Shown here: positions 34,140 to 45,212 of the stretch, piece by piece | Position numbering within the stretch: position 1 is the stretch's first letter | Layout: every line of letters begins with the position of its first letter | Source of the DNA: Prosopocoilus inquinatus | Lineage: Eukaryota; Arthropoda; Insecta; Coleoptera; Lucanidae | NCBI GenBank assembly: GCA_036172665.1 | Contig: CM069877.1 | Span: forward strand, 19,741,001-19,805,000 | DNA length: 64,000 bases | Reading direction: 5' to 3' | Program-made: the position numbers and the translations under genes | Notes under the pieces: model-generated | The model's database searches: none | Seen by the model: only the letters and a program-made list of their open reading frames with translations | What the model was told of the DNA's origin: nothing

Positions 34140-35826
34140 AATGTTTCATTTCATACTGAATCTAGCACGAGAACATATTATGAGAAACGAAAAATCGTTT
34201 TGTGTTTGTTAATATCGATTTGCATGGAATAATTATTGTATATTCCATATACTATATGTTTATTAATACCACACCTTTCATCCACATCCTCATAGATTTT
34301 AGATTAGATTTAGAGAATAGCCTTAGGAATATTGTGCGTTCGTCGAAGATCGCATCCCTTCAGAGGTAAGACTTAAAACATCATCCTTAAATTGAACATT
34401 TTAACTCATTAATAACCGTACATAATTGATAAAAAGCATTAAATAAACGTAAGGCACAGGTTTTGTGCGTTTAAAAAAAATATTGTGAAGTTTATATTAG
34501 ATCTAAGGAAACGATTTGTTTTTATGAAATTTGTAACTAAAACTTGGTAAAATAATGTCTTTCAAACAAAACAAATACGTCTACAATTTAATACGTCTTA
34601 AATATGCATGCTTTCTTGTATGTACTTGATATATGTTTGTAAACGTTAAAACTGTTGGTACATAACATTAATGTATAATATTAAATCAGCCTTCCAGTAC
34701 TTTACATCACTACTGCTCGTTAACGAAGCACATTTCACTTGTGTAGGAAGTAAACTTAAAGAAGAACGTGTCGTGAAATACTTAACTCATTTCATTTTTG
34801 GAACGCTGACCGTAAAATTGAGTTATAATATTTAGGTTTCCTGGTTTAAGTTATTCGGGTTTTCTGGCTTTAAAATGATTATTCTAGTTTCAATTAGTAC
34901 AGAGCTTCAGTGCTTTAAATATTGTGGTGAGCTATAAAACGATTTGCTTTCCTAATTATATGTCCGCATTCAGCGGTGAATTTTGGTTTTGAGAGATCTT
35001 AGGGGCAATAATATTTGAAATAATTAAAACACATAACGTACATTTCATTTCAACTTTTGCTCTTGTTTTAAAATACTTTGATTTTTTAATGAATCTAGAA
35101 TAAACATAAAAAAAGACGTACCATATTGATTTGGCGGACGATGTCGTTTCATATTTTTTTATATTATAATATAACTTGTTTTACATTAAGCCGTTTTCAA
35201 GTTTCAGTGAAACAGGAAGTGGTTGGTGTACTATATTATATGAAGTCTTGAAACTTTAAAAACATGCTTTTAAAAAGGAGGAGATTCCCTGTTTCGGGTC
35301 TATTTATTCAAAGCCTACTTCATACAGCCCTGATTCATTAGGCGGGAGAATACCCTGACTTTGAAAATTGATTCATCTGAAATGCGGCTCTGCACAGAAA
35401 TTCACAATTTTAAGTTATTTTTCCGTCTTATTTTCACGGCTGAACACTGAGGTTTGATATTCCTACGCAATGAAGCAGGCCTGTTATTGAAGACGATGTT
35501 GATTCATCTTTTCCAATTTTGCTTTTTAGTATTCAAGTTTCTCTTTTAATTTCCATTTGCAAATTTATAAGTATAAAATATTGTATGGTCATACGGGTCT
35601 TAATTAGCAATAGTAATAATAATAGCTTACTAAACAGTTGTAAAAGGAAAGATGATTTTATTTGTGTTCATGCATACATGTGCCATTAAGAAATTAAAGT
35701 GTTCATCAGATTGTGATTAATTGTACTCTATAACATGCAATAATGCCACATTCTAAATATCACTTAAATTTAAAGGCTGCTTAAAGTGTTAATAAAAGTG
35801 GGAGTTAGATAATTCGACCAAATACA
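34140..35826. other. AT-rich stretch, no gene seen
   Basis: No repeat with clear borders and no exon candidate was found on either strand. Confidence 0.4.
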
Positions 35827-36567
35827 GGGTTAGAGGGCCACCATAGGGATCTCGCAAAACTATAAGAGATACACAGACGATTAAATTACAAAAAAGTTGC
35901 CTTATTTTGGAGCCTATTAAAATATTCAAGAAAATCTTTCTTACTTTCATTCGTGTCTGAAATATTAAAAAAAAAAATGAAAATTTTAATTTTCGAAAAA
36001 CTCGAATGTCTTATTTATTAAAATAGAATCATGAAATTCGATATTTTTATGTTAAATTCGACAAACAATCTAATACAGTCCGAAGAAATAGGATAGGATT
36101 GATAGTTTCGCAGATAGGACTGTCAACTGTCTTTTTTTCTTATATTTTGTTTTAAAACAAAAGCATAAATGTTCGTATGGTCGCATTCGAAAATTATTTA
36201 AGCATCACGTGTTATGAATATCTAAGGTAGTGTCCATAAGAAAAGAAACAGTTGACAGTCGTTTCTAAGAAACTGTCAAACCTAACCTACTTCTTCGAAC
36301 TGCATCAGGTTATCCATAGAATTTAATATAAAACCACCGAATTTTATGATTATCTTAAGAAATAAAGCAGATATTCGAGATTTTCGAAAATGAGAATTTT
36401 CAGTTTTTTGGAGATATTTCAAAACGAATGAAAATAGAAAATATTTATTTGCATATTTTTTTAGATCTTAAGACAGCACAACTTATCTGTAATTTAACCA
36501 TCTTTCTATATCTTATAGTTTACAACATCCCCATAGTCCATAGTGGCCCTTTAATTAGATGTAACCC
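35827..36567. mobile_element. About 740-bp fold-back MITE
   Basis: The left end GGGTTAGAGGGCCACCATAGGG and the right end pair after small indels (GTGGCCCTTTAATTAGATGTAACCC on the plus strand). Further pairs run inward: CTATAAGAGATA/TATCTTATAG, TTCGAAAAACTCGAAT inverted as ATTCGAGATTTTCGAA, and CAGTTGACAGTC inverted as GACTGTCAACTG. No coding sequence. Confidence 0.7.
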
Positions 36568-36672
36568 TTTATACAGGGTACAGTATCGGTAAATATTGTG
36601 ACCTTACAGCTTTTTTCTTAAAAACTAAATGGACAAATATGATAACATTTATTTCCAAACATTAGAAATCAT

Positions 36673-36806
36673 TAAGGGCCAATACTTTAGTCATCGATTA
36701 ACTTTAACCGTTGGTTTAATCCCATGACTACTATTATTAAGACAATTGTTTCCACGCGAATAAATCAAAGGTTAAAATTAACTAGTGACTAAAGTACTCG
36801 CCCTTA
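36673..36806. mobile_element. 134-bp MITE
   Basis: TAAGGGCCAATACTTTAGTCA and ATTAACTTTAACC at the left recur inverted at the right (GGTTAAAATTAA, TGACTAAAGTACTCGCCCTTA). It abuts the previous element closely. A TTA target duplication is possible. Confidence 0.75.
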
Positions 36807-37437
36807 TTTTGGCAAAATTGAATAAGTCAGAAGCAAATTAATTTAATGTTAATGATATTCAAAAAGAACCCTTATAAGTTCTCGGTATTTTGTAGTTCGG
36901 TGAACGACATTTTCATGAAGGTCTCCTAGTACATCATACTAGGCGAAGTTGATTGTCTATCTTACACTAGTACTGGGTGATTCAAAATAAGTGTCCAACC
37001 CGTTAACCACAAGTAGTACACGAAAAACAAAACGAGAAGTCTCTATGCATAAAGGGTCTAGTATGAATAGTTTTTAAGATAACATGTATTGAAAATTGAG
37101 ATATAAATTGGTTATTGATAATAAAATAATAATAATGTTTACTTGATCGTTACGAGAAAAATACAAAACAGAAGGTATACACAGAAATAAAAATAATATA
37201 GTAATGATCAAGGAATCCGAATCAGCTTTACCCGCGGATCCCTTTTAATAATAATAATAATAAAATTAAATAAAAATGAAGGAAGAAGAAAAAAGAAAGA
37301 AGAAAAATGAATCCTAATCAAACGAAAAGAAACGGAACTCAAAGAAAAATTTGTAGGAATTGCAGAGGAAAGATTAGTAGAACAAAAATCAATGGAAAAG
37401 GAGAAGTGCTAATGTAAATTCACTTAAAGATAAAAAC

Positions 37438-37485
37438 GAGTAAAATGGGAGACGAGGTTATGACTGACTATTTTGCAAAGAGGTA
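37438..37485 (+). repeat. 48-bp direct repeat (partner at 38,519)
   Basis: GAGTAAAATGGGAGACGAGG and the following 28 bp recur with two or three changes at 38,519-38,566. One copy lies inside the TIR element at 37 kb and one between the two TIR elements, so a shared inserted sequence or a local duplication is likely. Confidence 0.65.
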
Positions 37486-37539
37486 GAATTGTTTAAGGAG
37501 ACTCTTTATGTCCTATTAGACAGATAGTTTTTAAAAAAG

Positions 37540-37625
37540 TTGATAACAGCGCTACTGAACCCAATATAAGACAGCACAAATAAGCTCCTGGTTGATGGTA
37601 TCAAAAGCCCTCGAGAAGTCTAATA
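37540..37625 (-). pseudogene. LINE reverse-transcriptase scrap
   Basis: The minus strand encodes LLLDFSRAFDTINQELICAV, the conserved RT block with the first catalytic Asp (D-F-S-K-A-F-D-T-x-N-H in jockey/CR1-type LINEs). Neither the ADD box nor other domains accompany it. It is nested inside the TIR element at 36,971-37,956. Confidence 0.65.
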
Positions 37626-38904
37626 ATAATGGGCATTGGTAGAGCTGTATTGTGTCACAAGAGCAATGAACCTTCGCAGAGTAGAAGAAAATATTACGGT
37701 TTACTTTGAAACAAAATTCTGAAACGTTTTTGTTCATTGCTTTTTGCGAAAAAAGTGTGTAACACGCAATTAATTCTTTCGGTTATCGAACTTGTGTATG
37801 CATACATAAGATATGAATCATAATATCCATTTTGGACTCAAAGAAGGTAGATTTTTAGAATATCTCTGATAAATTTATTTCTTGCAAATTCATACTTGAA
37901 TGACCTTAGTAAATACACTCCTAACGGGCCGGACACTTATTTTGAATCAGCCTGTATGTCATATAGGGAGATCGAAATTGATTGTTTATCCTACACTACT
38001 TTCTGTGAACTTGATATCAATACTTAGATCTATACATTAAGTTTAGAACGAAAAGGGGTGGAGTGTAGAGAATATTCTTAAAACTTACTCACATCTAAAC
38101 GTAACCTAATATATACATTTATCCCATAGATGTAAATATTGATACCAAGCTTACAAAAAGTGGTGCAGGATCAGGATCATCAATTTCGATCTCCCGGTAT
38201 CATATTATTTTTAATCGCTTAGCTGTACTAAAACTAGATTTCATTGATTCTGCATGATACACAATTATGTACAATTATATATACAATTTATAAGTTGGGT
38301 ACGTATTTATGTATACAAAAATAAAATCCAAAGATTTCGGTTCACTAAAATATAAATAATTAGAAGAAAATGTCAATATTATTAAATTATTTAATCTATT
38401 ATTTGTTTTAAGTAACCAGAAGCTGATACTATACATTTTTGTACACCTTTTTAACGTACACGTCAAATTTTATAATGAGAAATAAAAATGATGTTCTGGT
38501 TTTAAGAAACTGAAGAACGAGTAAAATGGGAGACGAAGTTATGACCGACTATTTTGCAAAGAGGTACAAGGTACTGAAGGCATCGTTGTTCGATTAGATT
38601 CCCGCATTACCATTATTTTACCGAGTTTCAGGGTGACGAAAATGTACATAAACCTACATCGTAGATTTAACAATTTTTTTACGGCGAAAAAGTTGTTTCC
38701 TTAAAAAAGCATTTTTGTAGAGTAGTATTTTTGCATAACAGCACGTTGCAGTATTAGTAGTTTTTGTTTTTTGTGACTGTTCGTTGATACTTGTAACAAT
38801 CTGTCCATTGGATCAACATATATAAAATTAAAAAAAACGAAAATCTCGAACAAGTTATTTATCGGACGTGTTATGGCTAGTTGCACTGGTAAAGTTTTGT
38901 TTTA

Positions 38905-39366
38905 TACTGGGTGATTTAAAATAAGTGTCCGACACGTCAATCACTGGTAGTACACAGAAATAGAAACAAATATGTACCCAGGATTTAATATCCATAGTTT
39001 TTGAGATAAAATGCATGCAGGTATAAATTGATTGATGTGCACTAGTACAGCTGTATTGCATCACAAGAGCAAAGAACTCGCATGGAATAGAACGAAACAC
39101 TAGCGTTTACCTTAAAAAATGAAACTGTAAAACGGTTTTATTTATTTATTTTATGGCTTTCTGCGGAAAAAATATATAATCTGCAATTTATTAATTTGGA
39201 TTTTGGACTTGTGTATGTATACGTAAGAAATGAATCATAATTTCCATTTTGGATTTAAAGGAGGTTGATTTTTGAAATGCCTCTGATATATTTATTTCTT
39301 GCAATTTCGCACTTGCATGACCTTTCACTCCTAACGGGTCGGACACTTATTCTGAATTGCCCTGTA
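38905..39366. mobile_element. TIR element, TACTGGGTGATTCAAAATAAG family, copy 2
   Basis: The 462-bp unit has ends TACTGGGTGATTTAAAATAA...CGACACG and the inverse ACGGGTCGGACACTTATT...CCTGTA. Its interior matches copy 1 over several hundred bp, including GTATTG.ATCACAAGAGCAA and CATGACCTT. This copy lacks the insert of copy 1. No transposase frame. Confidence 0.75.
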
Positions 39367-40209
39367 GTTAATAAATAAAACTTCATAAATTCTCGGAACT
39401 TTGTACATACGTACAACTTCGCAATTTGTTCGTAATTTTTTTTACCACATTTGCTTTGCTGGTTAATACATTACAACGTGAAACAAGCGTCTGCTAAAAA
39501 TAAATCCAGCAAACTCGACCCAATTTTCGTAGCCCTGTGGCCACACCGTTTCTAAAATTAGACATTCTTTTAAATAATCTCCAAACTTTGCACACAGCTC
39601 TTTCACTTTAATTCATTCACTCACTTCACTCGTTGATTCACGTTAACTACAAATTGAATTGTTAATTACGAATAAAATTTACGTTGCTAATTTCGACGAA
39701 GACGTCTGGAACGATTAGAGCGTAGGAGTTAAATTTCCAATTTGCCTGTGTAGTTAAAACTTTTCTTTCTCTTAAGCCTTTTATCTTGGTCAAAAGACAA
39801 AGGCACTTGAGAGGTAATCGATACCACAAGAGGCTGAAACTTAAATGTGCGTGCTTCCCATGTGTATTCATTTCGAGTTATCTTCTGACTTGAATGAAAT
39901 GGATGCGTTCAATTTTCACCCGCCTGTAACAACTCTTGTACGGGAACGTGAAATTTCAATTTAGTTTGTTGTGACGTGCAATCAATTAAGGGAGGTTTTC
40001 CCTGTGTATAATGCGACCACACAAACTTTTTTCACAAACACTTAAAGAAATGTGCTAATTTAAATTACTTTGCAAACTTTCTTTTTTGGAAAAGTTTATT
40101 TCACTTTTTAATACGCAAATTTGTTTAGTTAAAGAAAAAAATATGTTTGGGTATATGTTATTCAAGCAGTTTCAATTATCTGACTAACTAGAAAAGAAAA
40201 CCGTTTATG
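39367..40209. other. Non-coding stretch, no gene seen
   Basis: A/T-rich with a few short minus-strand frames that show no domain or codon pattern. Confidence 0.4.
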
Positions 40210-40217
40210 TTCTAAAG

Positions 40218-41213
40218 CAGTGGTCGGCAACCTGTTACCTACTAAGGGCCGCACCATAATTATGGTAGACTTTTGCGGGTCATACAAATAGGATCTGAAA
40301 TTATATTTATATTAATACATATACCGTATGTCCGTCTGACATTAGGACATAGCGATTAACATGGAGGAACAGAAATTGCTTTATATTATCTGCCTGAATA
40401 CATTTAAATGAGTACATAGGATGTAGTCAGAAAGACCATAAAATTTAAAACATTTTAATACTAAATTTGCTGGATTTTAGCTGTTAATTTTTTGTAAATT
40501 GAGAAAAAAGCAATTACATTTTTTACTTGGCTTTAACAATGTATTTTAATCAATGTTGTAAATGGTTCTCGTGGTCAAGTGAGTAGTGTCGAGTTTGATC
40601 GAATTACGTCAGGTTGCGGTGTTAAACCCAGACCACTTTTTTCATAATTTTGTTTAAAGCTTGAATTTCTTTTTAAAAATGCATCAGAACAAGTTTCTTC
40701 TTTTTTTTCACATACTTTATTTAATTAGATAAATATCACGTTAAAAAATTTAAAAAAAATATATTTTCTGCTTCGGTTTTGAACCTGTAACCTCTCAATG
40801 ACAAAAAACGACAAAAACCGTAGCAACTTCGCCGCTAACAGCCTAGCCACAGACACATGGTTTATTTCTCGTTTCTGATCAGACTGTCGTGCGTACAAAA
40901 TAAAAATTATTTCCTTTTTTCATTATTTTTGAGTAATTAATAGTTAAAGTATCATACATTTAGTATCAAAATATTTCAAATGTCGAAGTCTTTCCGACTG
41001 CAACATTCAAATTCGTATGAATTTATTCAGGAAGATAATATAAGTTAATTTCTGTTTTCCCATGCTAATCCCTATGTCCTAATGGCAGACGGACATACGG
41101 TATACAAAATTAACCTTCACTTCAAAAACTTCAGATGAAAATATTTTTTTATCTAATAGATTCTCGGGCCGCAGAAATCGTTCGTTCTACGGGCTGCGCG
41201 TTGCCGACCGCTG
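40218..41213. mobile_element. Non-autonomous hAT-type transposon carrying a nested element
   Basis: The 996-bp unit has textbook hAT ends: CAGTGGTCGGCAAC and (reverse complement) CAGCGGTCGGCAAC. It is flanked by TTCTAAAG (40,210-40,217) and TACTAAAG (41,214-41,221), 7 of 8 matching. Inside lies a second inverted-repeat element (40,324-41,100), so only about 220 bp of the hAT unit itself remain. Confidence 0.85.
40324..41100. mobile_element. 777-bp TIR element nested in the hAT unit
   Basis: The ends CCGTATGTCCGTCTG.CATTA and the inverse are flanked by TATA on both sides. Arms stay paired for about 85 bp (GGACATAG, ATTAACATGG, ACAGAAATT, ATATTATCT.CCTGAATA). Each arm also holds a tRNA-like promoter pair: plus-strand CGTGGTCAAGTGAGTAG with GGTGTTAAACCC near 40,570-40,627, and minus-strand GTGGCTAGGCTGTTAG with GGTTCAAAACC near 40,860-40,780. 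Confidence 0.7.
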
Positions 41214-41403
41214 TACTAAAGTATTCCAAGAAATTTTGGTTTTCATTATGTTTATATTATTTTTAACAATTTCACGAAGTTCATGGTACTGAACACGAAT
41301 CCTAAATAGGTTGTCAATATTTTAGAAAATTTAGAAAGCTTATTCTATAAATTGGAAGTAAATAAAATAAAATTAAAACATCAAATTAAATAGTAAACAT
41401 ATA

Positions 41404-41632
41404 CAGGGAAAGGCAAAAGTATGGATCCGACTTAATATTTCGAAAACTATTTGACGTATCTATTTGAAATTTGGCATACGATTTAGAATCAATGAGACCT
41501 ACATTACCAACTTGTTTCAATTGTTTATCTGCTCTTGTTTTTGAAATCCAATGCCTACTTGATTTTTCTTAAATGAAACCATCAAACAGTTTCCGAACTA
41601 TTAAGCCTGTTCCATACTTTTGCCCTTCCCTA
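41404..41632. mobile_element. About 230-bp MITE with CAGGGAAAGGCAAAAG ends
   Basis: CAGGGAAAGGCAAAAGTATGGA at the left pairs with TCCATACTTTTGCCCTTCCCTA at the right, and TA flanks both. The layout fits a Tc1/mariner-type non-autonomous element. Confidence 0.75.
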
Positions 41633-41836
41633 TATATGTATACAGGTATCCTTAAATGCTTTTAAATCATCGGACAAGAGTCGGCTTCAATTTAAAGCTT
41701 CAGCTAAAAATTTTTCTATGTTGGCGTCCAAAACGAAATTCACTTATTCATTAGAAGAAGATAGAGATACACTAAGTACTTTTGAAAACGTGGTAGTTGA
41801 TCGGGTTTTTAGGACAAAAAAGATTCTAAATCATTC

Positions 41837-41880
41837 AGCTGACCAGTTTCGGTTTTATTTCAAAACCTTCATCAGAACCT
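41837..41880 (-). ncRNA. Hammerhead-like hairpin, second family
   Basis: Minus strand: AGGTT, CTGATGA, an extra A, stem II GGTTTT/AAAACC with loop GAAAT, GAAA, CTG, GTC, AGCT. The core and a GUC triplet are intact, and GGUU/AGCU can pair with wobbles as a weak stem I. Stem III cannot form properly and one base is inserted before stem II, so activity is uncertain. It lies 100 bp from the stronger motif at 41,977. Confidence 0.4.
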
Positions 41881-41976
41881 AAAAGGTATACAATGAGATT
41901 CTATCAAGTAACAATTGAAAAAGATTTTACCTCTGATTAAAACACGTTTATCGTTTTTGTTTGCAGTGGGAATGTC

Positions 41977-42037
41977 GAGCTACGTCTCTGCTGAAGAAGC
42001 CCCAAGCAGGGCTGAAACAGCTGTACAGAGGCTGCTC
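41977..42037 (+). ncRNA. Hammerhead ribozyme motif, copy 2
   Basis: The same layout as the minus-strand copy at 26,748-26,808. GAGC and CTCTG pair with GCTC and CAGAG; the core is CTGAAGA; stem II is AGCCC/GGGCT with loop CAAGCA; then come GAAA, CAGCTG and the GUA cleavage triplet. The only core difference from copy 1 is the free position 7 (A for C), which the fold tolerates. Flanking GCAGTG/CACTGC also pair. About 120 bp around it match copy 1, so both derive from one retroelement. The hAT-type element at 42,110 interrupted the sequence downstream. Confidence 0.7.
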
Positions 42038-42109
42038 GAGGTTTTCACTGCAATCAAAAACGATTTGCACAAGTTTTTTCTAAAAAAAAAAAATATGCGA
42101 GTTTCTAAG

Positions 42110-43040
42110 CAGGGGCGGATTTAAGTATGGTCTTTATGGGTTGTGGCCCAAGGCCCCGTTCAATCAAAGGACCCCTTTCGCGATTAAAAAGACAACAAAA
42201 TATATTATATGACTCCTTGAATGTTTTATTTATATGAATAAAAGCCGCTTTACACCATCTGATTTGCCATTTGATTTTTATATTGATTTCAGAAATGTAA
42301 AATTTTCTTTGTTTTTTTTTTTTAGTTTTTATTCTTAATCTGAGAATTTGTTGTTTCGTTTTCTTGTTTGTTATTAAAAGTAATGTCTAATACATTTTAT
42401 ATTTGCTTGTTCATTTGTTACAAACTTTTTTTCATTATAACTGGATATAAATATTTGTGCTGGCTGGTTTCAGAAGTATTGTTGAAAACAGAACGTTGGC
42501 TTTTATACGATTGAATCTGTTTATTGCACAAATCAAAATTTAAACGTTTTGTTTCTATATTAAACCGCGTTTTCAGCGACACACATGAATAAGAAAATTT
42601 CTTTAAATAAATAATTATGATTAAAAACAACATTTATTATAAAACCGCATCGTTATCGATAAACTAGCAGAAATTCAAAATCAGTAGCATGTATCAACTT
42701 TTAGTAATTTAGGAAACTATTTTTCGTGTCAAAATGTACGCTTAAAAGAAAAAAATAATCTGCATCTTTTAGATTTGCTTCGTATTGCATCCGTCTTCAT
42801 TTTCAGTCACACTTGCAAAAACAGCCTATATATTCGAGTGCATCAAATAAAATAAAAAAAGGTTTCGATGTCTTTTGGATATAAATTCTCACATTTAAAA
42901 AAAGAGTAAAAATCAATTTCGACAAATTGACGAATGAATTGTCACAAACCCAAAATCCAAACTTGGGTTAATTTATGTTTATTGGGGAGGCCTCCAAATA
43001 GTAGTAGCCCAGGGCCCCCAAAGTTAACGGTCCGCCCCTG
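42110..43040. mobile_element. Non-autonomous hAT-type transposon
   Basis: The 931-bp unit has ends CAGGGGCGGA (left) and the exact inverse TCCGCCCCTG (right). It is flanked by a perfect 8-bp duplication TTTCTAAG (42,102-42,109 and 43,041-43,048). GGCCCAAGGCCCC near the left and GCCCAGGGCCCCC near the right are further subterminal similarities. No transposase frame. Confidence 0.9.
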
Positions 43041-43048
43041 TTTCTAAG

Positions 43049-44480
43049 TAACAAAATAGTTACAGCGTTCTCATTTGACTGCTCTGGAGCATTCTCAGAG
43101 TAATCCAATCTTATTTTAACTTCTTTAATAACAAAGCATGTAGATACTTTCAGAGTGGTCTGGAGCAGTGAATCGAAACCGCTATTATATAAACATAATA
43201 AGTCTTTATAAAACGAATGTTTGTTATAATTATTAATAGTAATTTTTAAAATAAAATTATTATTAATCACAAATAATCTATTTTATTTATCATGCTAATC
43301 TTGAAAAAGTCTCCAAAACATAGACCGAAAAATCTCCTTGAGGAAAGAATGTTTTTTTTCCGATGTGGAAAACAACAAAAGCTCTTATAGAGCATAGAGT
43401 TTCAGAAGCACTTTACGAAGAGGCTCAGTGAAAATAAAAGACCATATTTGCTTTGCGATAATTGTCATTTATTTTAAGTAGATATACAGGCTGTTCTTCT
43501 ACTGTGTGCCAATATTTAAACCTGTAATATATCACTATAAATGGCAACGATTGAACTCGTATGTTCTTAACAAAAATTTAATAGTTTTAGAGAAAAAATG
43601 CTGTGGTAGATTTTCACTAAACGATTTGAGAACTGCTGGGATAGCTAAAAGTGGAACGCGGCCGCCTCTACAATTATGACCCGAAGCCGAAGTAGGGCAG
43701 GGTCAGTATTTCACTTGATCCTGAGCAAGAACGACGTAAATCAACCGCTAAGATCAGCTGGTTTAATCAAAACGTTTACAATTTAAATTAACTTCACTGC
43801 AAGTAATTACAAGTTAGTATTTTTAAATTAAGTATTTTTAAATTAAAATATAGTGCAATTCAAAAAGCCGCGGTACGTAATTGCCGAACAAATTAAAAGC
43901 GAGGTACAAACAATTGTAATTTCTCATTCCATATTATTTTTAACAAACTTATAAAAATTTTACATTATCTTTGTTTCCACGGACCGTAAGTAGTAATCCT
44001 TCATAGCTAGCAACGAGATTATAGTAAAAATTTGTTTACGTACAAGGGTGAAGGAAGAACATTTGTAACGCGCTTGCCTAATTGGTGCATAAATTTTAAT
44101 TTTATTAATCGATAGTTGATATTGTAAAACATATAACTTCGCTCAGTGAATTAAACTTTTAAATAAAATAATTAATAAACGATATCAGTGATTATTATTA
44201 CGAAACATTGCGTTGAAAAGCGAGTGCGGTATCGGTGGGCGTGTTCATATCGACAGGAAGGCGAAGTTGACCTTCTTATCTTTTTCGGACATTTCAGCAG
44301 TTCCAAACAAGTGATCCATTCGAAATTTTTCGGCTATGATATGGTAGCCACCAAAAAATACCCGCAGAAGGTAGCATTTCGTGTACTTATGAGTTTTTTT
44401 TTTTATTTGCACACAGTAAAATAACACCTTGCACAACAAATGGCTTTATGAATAAAATCATATGTACATGTTTTCTTATA
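43049..44480. other. Non-coding stretch, no gene seen
   Basis: A GC-rich patch at 43,655-43,760 (containing GCGGCCGCC and ATTATGACCCGAAGCCGAAG) stands out but has stops in all frames and no recognised family. The rest is A/T-rich. Confidence 0.4.
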
Positions 44481-45212
44481 CAGTGACCGGCAGAAAGTTG
44501 GCTACATATGGAAAAATTTTTTATTATCGATTTCTCAGAAAAATTTATTCTTTATAAAAGCTCCTGCATCTTCCCAAAGTTCCAAACCTGTCCCCTGTCA
44601 TATACCGAGGAAATAAAAATATTTGAATTAGAGTAAAGTACCTTTATTTTTCACGCTACGCGAAAATTTTATTTGGAAAAGTTACTCAGAATTATTACGA
44701 AATCTCAAATATGAAATCATAGCTATCTACTATAGAAAAAAATAATTTGGCTACAAAAAATTATTATTTTTAGGGTACCAATGTTATTAATCATACTTTC
44801 TAGTTGCAATTGAGCAAAAGACAAATCTTAGAGGATGTTCATGTCATACTTGAAGAAACGTCCAGCTCTGCACATTCAAAGTTCTGCAATATACACGTTG
44901 GCACCAAAAAAATTGAAAAATACGTAAAATCCTTTTTTTCATCGTAGACAGTCATGATTTCATATTTGAGATCTCATTATAATTCTAAGTAACTTTTCCA
45001 AATAAAATTTTCGCGTAATGTGGAAAATAAAGGTACTCTTATATCGATTTCAAATATTTTGATTTCCTCGGTATATGACAGGAGGTATTCAAATTTTAAC
45101 CCGTGCATCTTAAGTTTGAAAAGATGCAGGAGCTTTCATAAAGAAAAAAGTTTTCTGAGAAATCAATAATAAAAACTTTTCCCATATGTAGACAACTTTC
45201 TGCCGGTCACTG
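44481..45212. mobile_element. 732-bp fold-back MITE with CAGTGACCGGCAG ends
   Basis: CAGTGACCGGCAGAAAGTTG and its inverse CAACTTTCTGCCGGTCACTG bound the unit, with TA directly outside both. The arms pair over about 330 bp each (for example AAAATTTTATTTGGAAAAGT, AAATATTTGAAT, GGTACC near the centre). It resembles a Tc1/mariner-type non-autonomous element with very long arms. No coding sequence. Confidence 0.85.

Larger units (their letters stand above)
36971..37956. mobile_element. TIR element, TACTGGGTGATTCAAAATAAG family, copy 1
   Basis: The left end TACTGGGTGATTCAAAATAA continues GTGTCCAACCCGTTA. The right end is its inverse (TAACGGGCCGGACACTTATT, TTGAATCAGCCTGTA). The right half (from about 37,650) matches copy 2 at 38,905-39,366. 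The middle (about 37,140-37,620) is extra DNA that includes a LINE RT scrap and an AAT/GAA-rich low-complexity tract. Confidence 0.7.

Noticed and set aside
41915..42124. 69-codon frame MKKILPLIKTRLSF...EAPSRAETAVQRLLEVF
   Set aside because: It overlaps the hammerhead motif; the same peptide at 26.7 kb comes from the shared RNA-structured repeat, where pairing explains the conservation better than coding.
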